A program made the translations under genes and the position numbers. A DNA stretch of 64,000 bases, taken from Ferribacterium limneticum. GTDB taxonomy: Bacteria; Pseudomonadota; Gammaproteobacteria; Burkholderiales; Rhodocyclaceae. The DNA lies in contig NZ_CP075189.1 in NCBI RefSeq assembly GCF_020510565.1, positions 744,001-808,000 on the forward strand, written 5' to 3'. Below are positions 53,937 to 62,623 of this stretch, piece by piece. Every line of letters starts with the position of its first letter. The first letter of the stretch is position 1. The notes below the pieces were generated by a model that saw only the letters and a program-made list of their open reading frames with translations, did not search any database and was not told where the DNA came from.

Positions 53937-54542
53937 GTGCAACATTCCTACGACGAGCAACTAGCCAGCAATCGATATTTCGATCGAAAGTTCGGCCTTG
54001 AGGCCGCCAAGATATTGCCGGGCGAGTACTTTGTTTCCAGCACGGAGGCATTGCTGGTGACGGTGCTCGGCTCCTGTGTCGCTGCTTGTATTCGAGATCC
54101 GGATTTGGGCATTGGCGGGATGAATCACTTCATGTTGCCAGATGATGGCGGCAGGAGCCCGCTCGGCATGTCAGCCCGCTATGGCACCTATGCCATGGAG
54201 GTGTTGATCAATCATCTGCTCAAGCTCGGGGCTCGACGCAACCGTCTCGAGGCCAAGGTGTTTGGCGGTGGAGCCGTCCTGGCCAGTCTGGCGAGCAGCA
54301 ATGTCGGCGCCAAGAATGCGGAATTCGTACTGGATTTCCTGACAACGGAAAAGATTCCCGTTGTCGCCAAGGACTTGCTGGATTCATATCCGCGGAAAGT
54401 CTATTATTTTCCGCATTCAGGGCGCGTTCTGGTCAAGAAGCTGCACCGGGTTCATAACGAGACCTTGTTCAGCCGCGAAAACGATTACAAGGTACGCCTG
54501 AGCGGCTCCACCATCGAAGGCGATGTCGAATTGTTCGTTTGA
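53937..54542 (+). CDS. cheD: CheD chemoreceptor glutamine deamidase
   Basis: 201 residues. The deamidase Cys is in VLGSCVAACIRD, and the family stretches GGMNHFMLPDD and KVFGGGAVLASL are present. The GTG at 53937 fits the strong GGAAGGGG ribosome site better than the TTG three bases earlier. Its last stop base abuts a copy of the dispersed element. Confidence 0.95.
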   Translation: MQHSYDEQLASNRYFDRKFGLEAAKILPGEYFVSSTEALLVTVLGSCVAACIRDPDLGIGGMNHFMLPDDGGRSPLGMSARYGTYAMEVLINHLLKLGARRNRLEAKVFGGGAVLASLASSNVGAKNAEFVLDFLTTEKIPVVAKDLLDSYPRKVYYFPHSGRVLVKKLHRVHNETLFSRENDYKVRLSGSTIEGDVELFV

Positions 54543-54577
54543 TACGGTCAACCGGAAAAAAGCGCCAATTTTGAAAT
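54543..54577 (-). repeat. Dispersed ~35-bp element, copy 9 (cheD-cheB gap)
   Basis: The + strand reads ACGGTCAACCGGAAAAAAG, CGCC, AATTTTGAAAT. It starts right after the cheD stop and fills most of the 53-bp gap to cheB, as copy 1 does between hisF and hisI. Confidence 0.8.
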
Positions 54578-54595
54578 CCATCTCAATAGATACTC

Positions 54596-55636
54596 ATGAA
54601 AATTAGAGTCCTGGTCGTTGATGATTCGGCCTTAATGCGTGGTCTGTTGAGCCAGTTGATCGGCATGGCGTCCGATATGGAGGTGGTGGGGGCGGCTCCC
54701 GATGCCCAAACTGCTCGTGAAATGATCAAGGCGCTCAATCCGGATGTCGTGACCCTCGATGTCCAGATGCCGAAAATGGGTGGGCTTGAATTTCTCGAGC
54801 GACTGATGCGCTTGCGGCCGATGCCGGTCGTCATGGTTTCCTCGTTTACCGAGGCTGGCTCCGACACCACGTTGAAAGCCCTTGAGCTGGGCGCAATTGA
54901 TTTTATAGGCAAGCCACGGGCCGATAGTGGCAGGAGCTTGGAAAGCTATGCAGAAGATCTGGTCGAAAAAATCCGCGCAGCCAAGGGCGCGCGTTTGCGA
55001 GGCGCAATGAGTTCGGCCGCCGCTGTGCCGTCGTTGCCGACACCGACCAGACCTGGCTTGGCTGCGAGTGGAAAGATCATATTTGTCGGCGCCTCGACCG
55101 GTGGCACCGAAGCAATCAAGGAATTTCTCCTCGGCATACCCGCTGATTGTCCGCCCATTCTCATTGTCCAGCACATGCCCGAAGCCTTCACGGCCTCCTT
55201 CGCCCGTCGCCTCGACTCCCTCTGCGCGCCACGCATCATCGAGGCGCAAGGCAATGAAAAGGTCGAGCCGGGCACCGTCTACGTTGCACCGGGGCATTCC
55301 CATTTGCTGATTCGCCGGGGTAATTCCGGTTTCCTCACCGAGTTGGCCGCAAGCCCCCCCGTCAACCGCCATCGCCCTTCGGTCGATGTCCTGTTTGATT
55401 CAGCTGCAGCCTTGGTCGGACGCAAGGCGGTTGGCGTTATTCTGACCGGCATGGGCAAGGATGGCGCTCAAGGTTTGTTGCGCCTGCGCCAGGCCGGGGC
55501 GAGAACCTTCGGCCAGGATGAGACAAGTTGCGTTGTCTACGGAATGCCGCGCGAAGCCTTTCTGATCGGCGCGGTAGAAGAGCAGTGTGCACTCGATGAC
55601 ATGGCACGACGGGTGATCGGTGCGATTTGCGTGTAA
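54596..55636 (+). CDS. cheB: CheB receptor methylesterase/deamidase
   Basis: 346 residues: REC domain with phospho-acceptor Asp55 ([13 protein letters not shown]), linker, and methylesterase domain with catalytic Ser in [11 protein letters not shown], His in [10 protein letters not shown] and Asp in [10 protein letters not shown]. No strong ribosome site lies upstream; the gap is mostly the dispersed element. Completes the cheR-cheD-cheB adaptation set. Confidence 0.96.
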   Translation: MKIRVLVVDDSALMRGLLSQLIGMASDMEVVGAAPDAQTAREMIKALNPDVVTLDVQMPKMGGLEFLERLMRLRPMPVVMVSSFTEAGSDTTLKALELGAIDFIGKPRADSGRSLESYAEDLVEKIRAAKGARLRGAMSSAAAVPSLPTPTRPGLAASGKIIFVGASTGGTEAIKEFLLGIPADCPPILIVQHMPEAFTASFARRLDSLCAPRIIEAQGNEKVEPGTVYVAPGHSHLLIRRGNSGFLTELAASPPVNRHRPSVDVLFDSAAALVGRKAVGVILTGMGKDGAQGLLRLRQAGARTFGQDETSCVVYGMPREAFLIGAVEEQCALDDMARRVIGAICV

Positions 55637-55713
55637 TAGGCCAGTCGGGCTTGTTGCCTATGGTCAAAGGATTAAACTAGGATTCGACAGACTTTTTTGG
55701 GATAGGAAAACAA

Positions 55714-56019
55714 ATGCAGGCAAGTATTCTCAATGATTCCGGCAAGGTGACTATCAAGTTGGTTGGGCGTTTTGATTTCAATACCCACCGTGAATTTCGT
55801 GCTGCCTATGAGCCCCTCGTAACCGATTCTACCGTTCGAGCGGTCGCTGTTGATTTTGCCGGGGTCGATTATCTGGATAGCTCGGCATTGGGTATGTTGT
55901 TGATGTTGCGCGATAAATTGGGCGGAGCCAACAAGGAAGTGGCACTCACAGGCGTTCGGGGTAACGTAAAACAGGTGCTAGATATTGCTAATTTTGGTAA
56001 ATTGTTTCAAATTTCCTAA
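55714..56019 (+). CDS. STAS-domain protein (anti-sigma factor antagonist-like)
   Basis: 101 residues, a single STAS domain. The phosphorylatable Ser lies in VDYLDSSALGMLLML, as in SpoIIAA-type antagonists. GGGATAGGAAAAC ahead of the ATG is a usable ribosome site. No anti-sigma factor kinase is in view. STAS proteins within chemotaxis clusters are known in some bacteria, but their role is unclear. Confidence 0.85.
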   Translation: MQASILNDSGKVTIKLVGRFDFNTHREFRAAYEPLVTDSTVRAVAVDFAGVDYLDSSALGMLLMLRDKLGGANKEVALTGVRGNVKQVLDIANFGKLFQIS

Positions 56020-56176
56020 ATGCTCGGTGTTGTTCGCCGTGAATGAAATATGGGGTGGGCACCCACATGGTGCTGATAGCAGGTTCGTCGCTGGCTGGCG
56101 ACGGAGCGAGAAGTGAGTGTTAGTAAGCTTCTAGCTACCGAGGGCAGCCGGCTACGCAACATGCGAGAGGATGACA

Positions 56177-57145
56177 ATGTCTGAGTTATTGAAAAATATC
56201 GATGCGCGAACAAAATTGGCGGGCACCAACAAGCTCGAGATACTTTTGTTCTTTCTCGGCGTCGATCAGCGGACGGGCCGTCGTGAAACCTATGGCATCA
56301 ATGTCTTCAAGGTGCGTGAGGTCATGCGTACCCCGGTGATTACCGCTGCGCCCGATATGCCCGCCTCTGTTGAAGGCATGGTCAGTCTGCGTGGGGCGCT
56401 GGTGCCCGTGATCGATCTTGCCAAGTATTCAGGGATATCTCCCGAAACGCCTCGCGAAATTATGATCGTGACTGAATATAACGGCCACACGCAGGGTTTC
56501 CTGGTCGAAGGCGTCGATACCATCCTTCGCCTGGATTGGAGCAAGATGCGTGTTCCCCCGGAAATGCTGACCTCGCAGACCGGCGGGTTGGTGACGGCTG
56601 TCACGGAACTGGAGGACAACCGTCTGGTGATGATGATGGATGTCGAGAAGGTGCTGTCCGAAACCTCCAGTATCGACAATGAGATCATGTTCCGCGGTGT
56701 TGTTGCGGTCGACAAACCGGATTGCACGGTTTTTTATTGCGATGACTCCAGCGTTGCCCGCAGGCAGATTGAACGTACGCTTTCGGCCATGGGGGTCAAG
56801 GGCATCTCGGCGGTCAATGGTCGCCAGATGTGGGAAGAGATGGAGAAGGTCGCCACCTATGCGCAGTCGATCGGAAAGCCGGCTTCGTCGATGATCAGCC
56901 TGATCCTGACTGACATTGAAATGCCTGAAATGGATGGTTATATCCTGACCAAGAAAATCAAGTCGGATCCTCGATTCAACGGGATTCCCGTGATCATGCA
57001 TTCGTCGCTGTCCGGGATGTCCAACCAAAAGCTGGGGGCATCGGTCGGCGTGGACGAGTATGTGCCAAAATTTGAACCCTTGCGCCTGTCTGAAACATTG
57101 GCACGACGGCTGGGCGTCGATACCACGCCAGTTCGTGTGGCCTGA
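56177..57145 (+). CDS. cheV: CheV coupling/response-regulator fusion, first copy
   Basis: 322 residues: CheW domain (about 25-165) followed by REC (about 190-315; FYCDDSSVARRQIERTL, LILTDIEMPEMDGY, HSSLSG). Acts as a second, phosphorylatable coupling protein between receptors and CheA. The ATG at 56177 sits seven bases after GAGAGG, better than the ATG at 56171. A second CheV follows 19 bp later. Confidence 0.94.
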   Translation: MSELLKNIDARTKLAGTNKLEILLFFLGVDQRTGRRETYGINVFKVREVMRTPVITAAPDMPASVEGMVSLRGALVPVIDLAKYSGISPETPREIMIVTEYNGHTQGFLVEGVDTILRLDWSKMRVPPEMLTSQTGGLVTAVTELEDNRLVMMMDVEKVLSETSSIDNEIMFRGVVAVDKPDCTVFYCDDSSVARRQIERTLSAMGVKGISAVNGRQMWEEMEKVATYAQSIGKPASSMISLILTDIEMPEMDGYILTKKIKSDPRFNGIPVIMHSSLSGMSNQKLGASVGVDEYVPKFEPLRLSETLARRLGVDTTPVRVA

Positions 57146-57164
57146 GAGATAGCGGGAGCTGACG

Positions 57165-58100
57165 ATGGAACTCGTTGAGAACAAAAACCTGCTTGATAGT
57201 GTCGATGCCCGGACACGACTGGCTGGTTCCAACAAGATGGAAATTCTGCTTTTCTCGCTTGGAACGCGCGAGATTTTCGGTATCAATGTCTTCAAGGTTC
57301 GAGAGGTTGGCCGGACCCCGCACATTACCAAGACCCCCAATATGCCGCGTGGTGTCGAAGGGCTGATTTCCTTGCGCGGGAATGTCATCCCTGTCCTTTC
57401 TCTAGCCCCGTTCATGCAACTGGATGCGCCAGCCGGGCTGGGCAAGACAATGATGGTGGCCGAGTATTCAAAGCGAACCCTCGGCTTTTTGGTACATGAC
57501 GTTGATCGGATCATCCGCGTCGACTGGGAGCGGGTGAAGGCGCCTGAAAGCGTCCTGGCGACAAATCAAGGGCTGATCACCGCCGTCATCGAACTGGAAA
57601 GCGGCGGGCTGGTTTCCATTCTTGACGTCGAACAGATTCTTGCCAATGCCTTCGGTGAGGCAATGATTGTCGACATTAGCCCGGCCAGGGTTGATCCGGA
57701 TACGAGCGTATTCTTTGTCGATGACTCGATCGTGGCGCGGCGCAAGATCGCCGAAGTGCTCGACAAGCTTGGTGTGCGTCACAAACATGCCACCAATGGC
57801 ATGGAGGCATGGACGCGCCTGCAGGGTATTGCTGCTCACGCCGTGCAGATGGGGCAAAACATTCGCCAGGATATTCGCCTGATTCTGGTCGACGCCGAGA
57901 TGCCCGAAATGGACGGCTATGTATTGACCAAGAACATCAAGTCCGACCCCCGTTTTGAAGGCGTACCGGTGGTCATGCACTCGTCGCTCTCCTCCGAGGC
58001 CAATCGGGCCATGGGGAAGTCGGTCGGCGTCGATGCCTATGTCGCGAAGTTTGATGCCGAGGCGCTTGCTGATACCTTGCGTCCTCTGATTGAACGATAA
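57165..58100 (+). CDS. cheV: CheV coupling/response-regulator fusion, second copy
   Basis: 311 residues with the same CheW plus REC layout as the preceding gene (NVFKVREVGRTPHIT, ISLRGNVIPVLSL; FFVDDSIVARRKIAEVL; LILVDAEMPEMDGY). The two share only part of their sequence, so this is an old duplication. The pair implies more than one receptor class is coupled here. Confidence 0.94.
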   Translation: MELVENKNLLDSVDARTRLAGSNKMEILLFSLGTREIFGINVFKVREVGRTPHITKTPNMPRGVEGLISLRGNVIPVLSLAPFMQLDAPAGLGKTMMVAEYSKRTLGFLVHDVDRIIRVDWERVKAPESVLATNQGLITAVIELESGGLVSILDVEQILANAFGEAMIVDISPARVDPDTSVFFVDDSIVARRKIAEVLDKLGVRHKHATNGMEAWTRLQGIAAHAVQMGQNIRQDIRLILVDAEMPEMDGYVLTKNIKSDPRFEGVPVVMHSSLSSEANRAMGKSVGVDAYVAKFDAEALADTLRPLIER

Positions 58101-58124
58101 CAAACCAAGTTTCTGGAGTACTGC

Positions 58125-58520
58125 ATGGCAGCTGATCCCAAAATGAAATTTCTGGTGGTGGATGATTTTTCCACCATGCGTCGAATTGTCCGAAATCTCT
58201 TGAAAGAGCTGGGTTTCACGAATGTCGATGAAGCCGAGGACGGCGCTATAGCATTGCAGAAACTGCAGGGCGGCGGTTTTGAGTTTGTCGTCACCGACTG
58301 GAACATGCCGAATATGGATGGCCTTACCTTGCTCCAGTCGATTCGTGCGACGCCGAATCTGAAACATCTGCCGGTATTGATGATCACTGCTGAAGCTAAG
58401 AAAGAAAACATTATTGCTGCGGCTCAGTCGGGGGCTAGCGGCTACATCGTCAAGCCTTTTACTGCGGGAACCCTTTCGGAAAAGCTGAACAAGATTTTCG
58501 AAAAAATGGGTCAGGCGTAA
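58125..58520 (+). CDS. cheY: CheY response regulator (second, motor-binding type)
   Basis: 131 residues. [23 protein letters not shown] is the classical enterobacterial CheY signature; phospho-acceptor Asp58 ([11 protein letters not shown]), Thr in LMITAEA, Lys in YIVKPFT. It is immediately followed by cheZ, so this is the most likely motor-controlling CheY. Confidence 0.96.
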   Translation: MAADPKMKFLVVDDFSTMRRIVRNLLKELGFTNVDEAEDGAIALQKLQGGGFEFVVTDWNMPNMDGLTLLQSIRATPNLKHLPVLMITAEAKKENIIAAAQSGASGYIVKPFTAGTLSEKLNKIFEKMGQA

Positions 58521-58529
58521 GGGGGAAAT

Positions 58530-59393
58530 ATGTCTGCCAATAACGACTCAGATGATCTTGAAGCCCTCTTTGACTCAATTGCAGCGAGCAGTGCACCAGT
58601 ACCGGAGCAACCCAAGCTGGTGCCTGCAGCTCCACCGGCTTCTCTAGCCTCGTCTGATGCTGATAGCGATGATTTGCAGGCCTTGTTCGATAGTGTTGCC
58701 GCGGAGGTTGAGGTTGCGAAGGTCGTTCCCGGGTCATCCGCTGATGCCGGCAAACAAGCGGAGAGTTCCGGAGATGGATGGTCTCAACAGGAGGCTGTCT
58801 TCAATCGAATCGGGCATATGGCACGTGCGCTGCACGATACCCTGGGGCAGCTCGGTTACGACAAGTTGATCGAGAAGACCGTATCGGCGCTTCCTGATGC
58901 CAAGGATCGCCTCGCATACGTGGCCAACCTGACAGAACAAGCTGCCTGCCGCGTCCTTAACGCGACTGATATAGCCAATCCGCTCATCGACGAGATGGAA
59001 AACGGCGCCCTTGTGTTGGGTAGGCGCTGGGATAAGGTTTTTGCCAATGAAATGGGGCCTGCCGAATTCAAGCTGCTGGCGGCGGATACGCGCGCATTCC
59101 TGAATGAGCAGCTCCCGCAGAAAACCCGCGAAACGCATGCCCAGTTGACTGAAATCATGATGGCTCAGGATTTCCAGGATTTGACCGGGCAGGTTATCAA
59201 GAAAATTGTTGGTCTTGCCCATGAGCTTGAGTCGGGACTGATGACCGTCCTTATTGAGGTCTTGCCGGAAACCAAGCGCACTGAAGAAGTGGCCAGTCTG
59301 ATGAATGGCCCGGTAATCAACGCCGAAGGGCGTACCGATGTTGTGGTTAACCAAGAGCAGGTCGATGACCTGCTGGACAGCCTCGGTTTCTGA
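58530..59393 (+). CDS. cheZ: CheZ, CheY-P phosphatase
   Basis: 287 residues, longer than E. coli CheZ (214) through an N-terminal acidic/Ala-rich extension (about 1-80, with a repeated SDDLEALFDSIA / SDDLQALFDSVA pair). The core is a long helical hairpin with the catalytic MAQDFQDLTGQVIKKIVG (Asp and Gln), and the C-terminal CheY-binding helix QVDDLLDSLGF. It pairs with the preceding cheY. Confidence 0.94.
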   Translation: MSANNDSDDLEALFDSIAASSAPVPEQPKLVPAAPPASLASSDADSDDLQALFDSVAAEVEVAKVVPGSSADAGKQAESSGDGWSQQEAVFNRIGHMARALHDTLGQLGYDKLIEKTVSALPDAKDRLAYVANLTEQAACRVLNATDIANPLIDEMENGALVLGRRWDKVFANEMGPAEFKLLAADTRAFLNEQLPQKTRETHAQLTEIMMAQDFQDLTGQVIKKIVGLAHELESGLMTVLIEVLPETKRTEEVASLMNGPVINAEGRTDVVVNQEQVDDLLDSLGF

Positions 59394-59404
59394 GGAGGAC
59401 AAAA

Positions 59405-61312
59405 ATGAGCGACTTTGGCGGAATGGAAGATCTGCTGCAGGATTTCCTGCAGGAGGCGAATGATCTGTTGTCGGATGTCGACAACAAACTCGTTGATCTC
59501 GAAAAGATGCCCGATGATCGTGCGCTACTGAACGATATTTTTCGCGGGTTTCACACCGTCAAGGGGGGAGCTGGCTTTCTCAATGCCACTGAGTTGGTGA
59601 CGCTTTGTCATCTGACAGAAAATCTATTCGATCGACTGCGCAATGGTGAGCTTGAGCTGACTGCCGAGTTGATGGATGTCATCATGGACGCCACCAAGGG
59701 GGTCCGTGAAATGTTCGGCGAATTGGGGCAAATGGTTCAGCCGCAGCCCGCTGATCCGGCGGTGATCGCTGCGCTTAAGGGGGTTTTGAGTATTGGCGTA
59801 GCCGGTGTTGCCCATGTTGCCGTGGCGCCACCTCCGGCCGCCGATGTTGCGCAGGTGCCACCTTCAGCGCCTGGTGAGCCGGACTGGAATTCCTTGCATG
59901 CGGCGGTAACCAGTGAGGCTTCTGTTGCACCGACTCAAAGCGAAGTGATTACCAAAGCCGAGACGGCGATTGCTGAGTCGGTTGTTACGCCAACAGCGGT
60001 TGTGGCTCAGTCGGCTGCTGCAGCATCGCCATTTGGCCGGCGGGGAACGGACAAGCCCGGTGGTCAGCCGACTTCTGCGCGGCGGGCTGAAGAGCGTGGC
60101 CGTGAAAATACGATTCGCGTCGATACATCGCGGCTGGATCAGGTCTTGAATTTGTCGGGCGAAATTGGTTTGACCAAGAACCGACTGACCAGTTTGCGGG
60201 CCGATATTCTCGCCGGGAAGAATGACTCGGAAACGCTGCATGCGCTCGATCAGGCGGTAAGCCAACTCGATCTGCTGGTGTCGGATTTGCAGAATTCGGT
60301 AATGAAGACGCGGATGCAGCCGATTGGCCGGCTGTTCCAAAAGTATCCGCGGATTGCCCGCGATCTCGCCCGGCAACTGGGTAAGGACGTCGAACTGGTC
60401 CTCGCCGGAGAGGAGACCGAAGTCGACAAGACCATGATCGAGGATCTTGCCGATCCGCTGATTCACCTGATCCGCAATGCGGTGGATCACGGTGTCGAAA
60501 TGCCCGAGGAGCGCCAGGCCGCAGGGAAGCCACCAAAGAGCCTGGTACGCCTGGAGGCGCGGCAGGAGGGCGATCATATTGTCCTGATCATTGCTGATGA
60601 CGGCAAGGGGATGAATGCGGAGCGTATTCGTGCCAAGGCTACCGAAAAGGGACTGATTTCCGAGGAAGAGGCCAACACGCTTGATGAGCGCCAGAGCCTC
60701 AACCTGATTTTCATGCCGGGCTTTTCGACCAAAACCCAAATTTCCGATGTGTCGGGGCGGGGGGTTGGTATGGATGTGGTCAAGACCAACATCCAGAAGC
60801 TGAACGGCTCGATCGAGATCCGCTCAGAGCCGGGCAAAGGATCTGTTTTCATAATTTCATTGCCGCTAACCCTGGCGATCTTGCCTGTGCTACTGGTATT
60901 GCTGGGCGATCAGCCGTTTGCGTTGCCGCTGTCGCTCGTTCGTGAAATATTGCCAATCGAGCAAAGCCGGATTCAGGAGGTGGGTGGCAAGGAAACCTTG
61001 GTCGTCCGGGGCGAAGTTCTGCCGGTGATTACGCTGGCTCGCCTGCTTGGCTGGCCGCTTGAGCGATATCCGGAGTACGGGGTGTTCATGCAGACTGCAG
61101 AGCGCAGCTTCATTCTGGCGGTCGATAGTTTTGCGGGGCGCGACGATGCGGTGATCAAATCACTGGAAGATTTTCGTCCAAAGGGTGTGGCCGGGGTTAC
61201 GACCCTGTCTAACGGTCAGATTGTTTTGATTCTGGACATGAAGGAGTTGTTGTCTGATCTCGGTCAGCATCCCGATTTCGGTTCTGCGGTACGGGCGCTC
61301 GACTTCGCCTGA
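59405..61312 (+). CDS. cheA: CheA histidine kinase, second copy
   Basis: 635 residues: P1 with phospho-His50 (FRGFHTVKGGAGFLN), a Pro/Ala-rich linker without a clear P2, P3, P4 kinase (NAVDHGVEMPEERQAAGK; IADDGKGMNAERI; DVSGRGVGMDVVKTNI) and P5 (about 490-630). Active-site boxes are intact. The kinase is shorter than the first CheA and lacks its [YF]GFF linker. It lies 11 bp after cheZ and ends the chemotaxis cluster. Confidence 0.95.
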   Translation: MSDFGGMEDLLQDFLQEANDLLSDVDNKLVDLEKMPDDRALLNDIFRGFHTVKGGAGFLNATELVTLCHLTENLFDRLRNGELELTAELMDVIMDATKGVREMFGELGQMVQPQPADPAVIAALKGVLSIGVAGVAHVAVAPPPAADVAQVPPSAPGEPDWNSLHAAVTSEASVAPTQSEVITKAETAIAESVVTPTAVVAQSAAAASPFGRRGTDKPGGQPTSARRAEERGRENTIRVDTSRLDQVLNLSGEIGLTKNRLTSLRADILAGKNDSETLHALDQAVSQLDLLVSDLQNSVMKTRMQPIGRLFQKYPRIARDLARQLGKDVELVLAGEETEVDKTMIEDLADPLIHLIRNAVDHGVEMPEERQAAGKPPKSLVRLEARQEGDHIVLIIADDGKGMNAERIRAKATEKGLISEEEANTLDERQSLNLIFMPGFSTKTQISDVSGRGVGMDVVKTNIQKLNGSIEIRSEPGKGSVFIISLPLTLAILPVLLVLLGDQPFALPLSLVREILPIEQSRIQEVGGKETLVVRGEVLPVITLARLLGWPLERYPEYGVFMQTAERSFILAVDSFAGRDDAVIKSLEDFRPKGVAGVTTLSNGQIVLILDMKELLSDLGQHPDFGSAVRALDFA

Positions 61313-61335
61313 TTCCTGTTTCCAGTCAACGAGTT

Positions 61336-61364
61336 GAGAGGGGGCTTTGCCCCTCTTTTCTTTT
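61336..61364 (+). terminator. Terminator after second cheA
   Basis: AGAGGGGG/CCCCTCT-type stem with a CTTTG loop and TTTTCTTTT tail; it ends the chemotaxis transcript before flhB. Confidence 0.82.
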
Positions 61365-61457
61365 GGAGGTTTACTCTGTTGTCATGGGCTTGCGAATGGC
61401 ATCTGAGAAACAGAATAAATAAACACACGTACCTATATAATTTTTCTCGTTTTTTCC

Positions 61458-61463
61458 TATAAT
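61458..61463 (+). promoter_or_regulatory. Candidate -10 box for flhBA
   Basis: A perfect TATAAT 20 bp upstream of the flhB ATG, in an AT-rich stretch (61430-61470) that contrasts with the GC-rich surroundings. No convincing -35 at 17 bp, and no sigma-28 or sigma-54 consensus is apparent. Confidence 0.35.
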
Positions 61464-61483
61464 AGCCATAACGTAAACCAAAG

Positions 61484-62623
61484 ATGGCTATGGCCGAAGA
61501 TAGCGACCTCGAGAAAACAGAAGAGCCTACAAGTAGGCGAATCGAGCAAGCCCGGGAGAAGGGGCAGGTCCCTCATTCTCGCGAACTTAGTACCTTTCTT
61601 GTTCTAATCGTTGCCGGTGCTACTTTTTGGATGATGGGTGGCTGGTTCATGCAGCGGTCCATGGCTATTGTCAAAAAAGGCTTTACCGTCGAGCCCGCGG
61701 TCATGCGTGAGCCGGCCCTGATGTTGCCCCGCTTGGTTGAAATTTCCGGCGATGCACTGTTTGCGTTTTCTCCCTTGTTTGGCCTCCTTTTGCTGGCTGC
61801 TGTCCTTCCCCCGTTTTTCCTGAATGCGTGGGTGTTTTCGCCGCAGGCCCTGGCGCCCGATTTCAATCGGCTCAATCCACTGACTGGTTTTGGCCGGATG
61901 TTTTCCTGGAATAGCCTGATGGAGTTGGGCAAGGCTGTTCTGAAGGCAGGTTTGCTGGGAGGGGTCGCCGCTGCGCTGGTCTGGGCCGAACGTGACGAAA
62001 TATTCGGATTATTGGGCGAGCCGCTGGATGCGGGGCTGGTGCATGCCGGAAATCTGGTTTCCTTTTCGTTTCTGATCATGGCCGCAACGCTGGTGCTGGT
62101 TGTTGCTGCGGATGTTCCTTTCCAGTTATGGCAATACTTCGATAAATTGAAGATGACCAAGGAAGAGGTCAAGCAGGAAATGAAGGAAATGATGGGTGAT
62201 CCGCACGTCAAAGGTCGCATTCGCAGTCTGCAGATGCAGGCTGCGCGTAAGCGCATGATGGCCGCGGTTCCCACGGCAAATGTTGTGGTGACGAATCCGA
62301 CCCATTTTGCCGTGGCACTTGCCTATCAAACCGGCATGGCCGCACCGAAGGTGGTGGCGAAGGGGGCGGGAGTTATCGCTCTCAGAATTCGAGAGGTGGC
62401 CCACGAGAATGCGGTCCCGATTATGGAGGCACCGCCGCTGGCAAGGGCCCTCTACAAGCATGCGGAACTCGACTCGGAAATCCCCTCAGCCCTGTATAGT
62501 GCAGTCGCTGAGGTTCTTGCTTATATCTACCAACTCGCCAACTGGCGTCAGCGGGGCGGTACCTATCCTGTGCCCCCGCGTGACCTGCCCGTCCCTGCCG
62601 AGCTAGTTCCGGAGGCGGCGTAA
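61484..62623 (+). CDS. flhB: FlhB, flagellar type III export switch protein
   Basis: 379 residues: N-terminal MAEDSDLEKTEEPTSRRIEQ, four transmembrane helices, and the cytoplasmic domain with the autocleavage site NPTH (VVVTNPTHFAVAL), which switches export from rod/hook to filament substrates. Start at 61484 or, two residues later, at 61490, which gives the more typical MAEDSD. No strong ribosome site is visible. It ends directly at the flhA start. Confidence 0.95.
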   Translation: MAMAEDSDLEKTEEPTSRRIEQAREKGQVPHSRELSTFLVLIVAGATFWMMGGWFMQRSMAIVKKGFTVEPAVMREPALMLPRLVEISGDALFAFSPLFGLLLLAAVLPPFFLNAWVFSPQALAPDFNRLNPLTGFGRMFSWNSLMELGKAVLKAGLLGGVAAALVWAERDEIFGLLGEPLDAGLVHAGNLVSFSFLIMAATLVLVVAADVPFQLWQYFDKLKMTKEEVKQEMKEMMGDPHVKGRIRSLQMQAARKRMMAAVPTANVVVTNPTHFAVALAYQTGMAAPKVVAKGAGVIALRIREVAHENAVPIMEAPPLARALYKHAELDSEIPSALYSAVAEVLAYIYQLANWRQRGGTYPVPPRDLPVPAELVPEAA

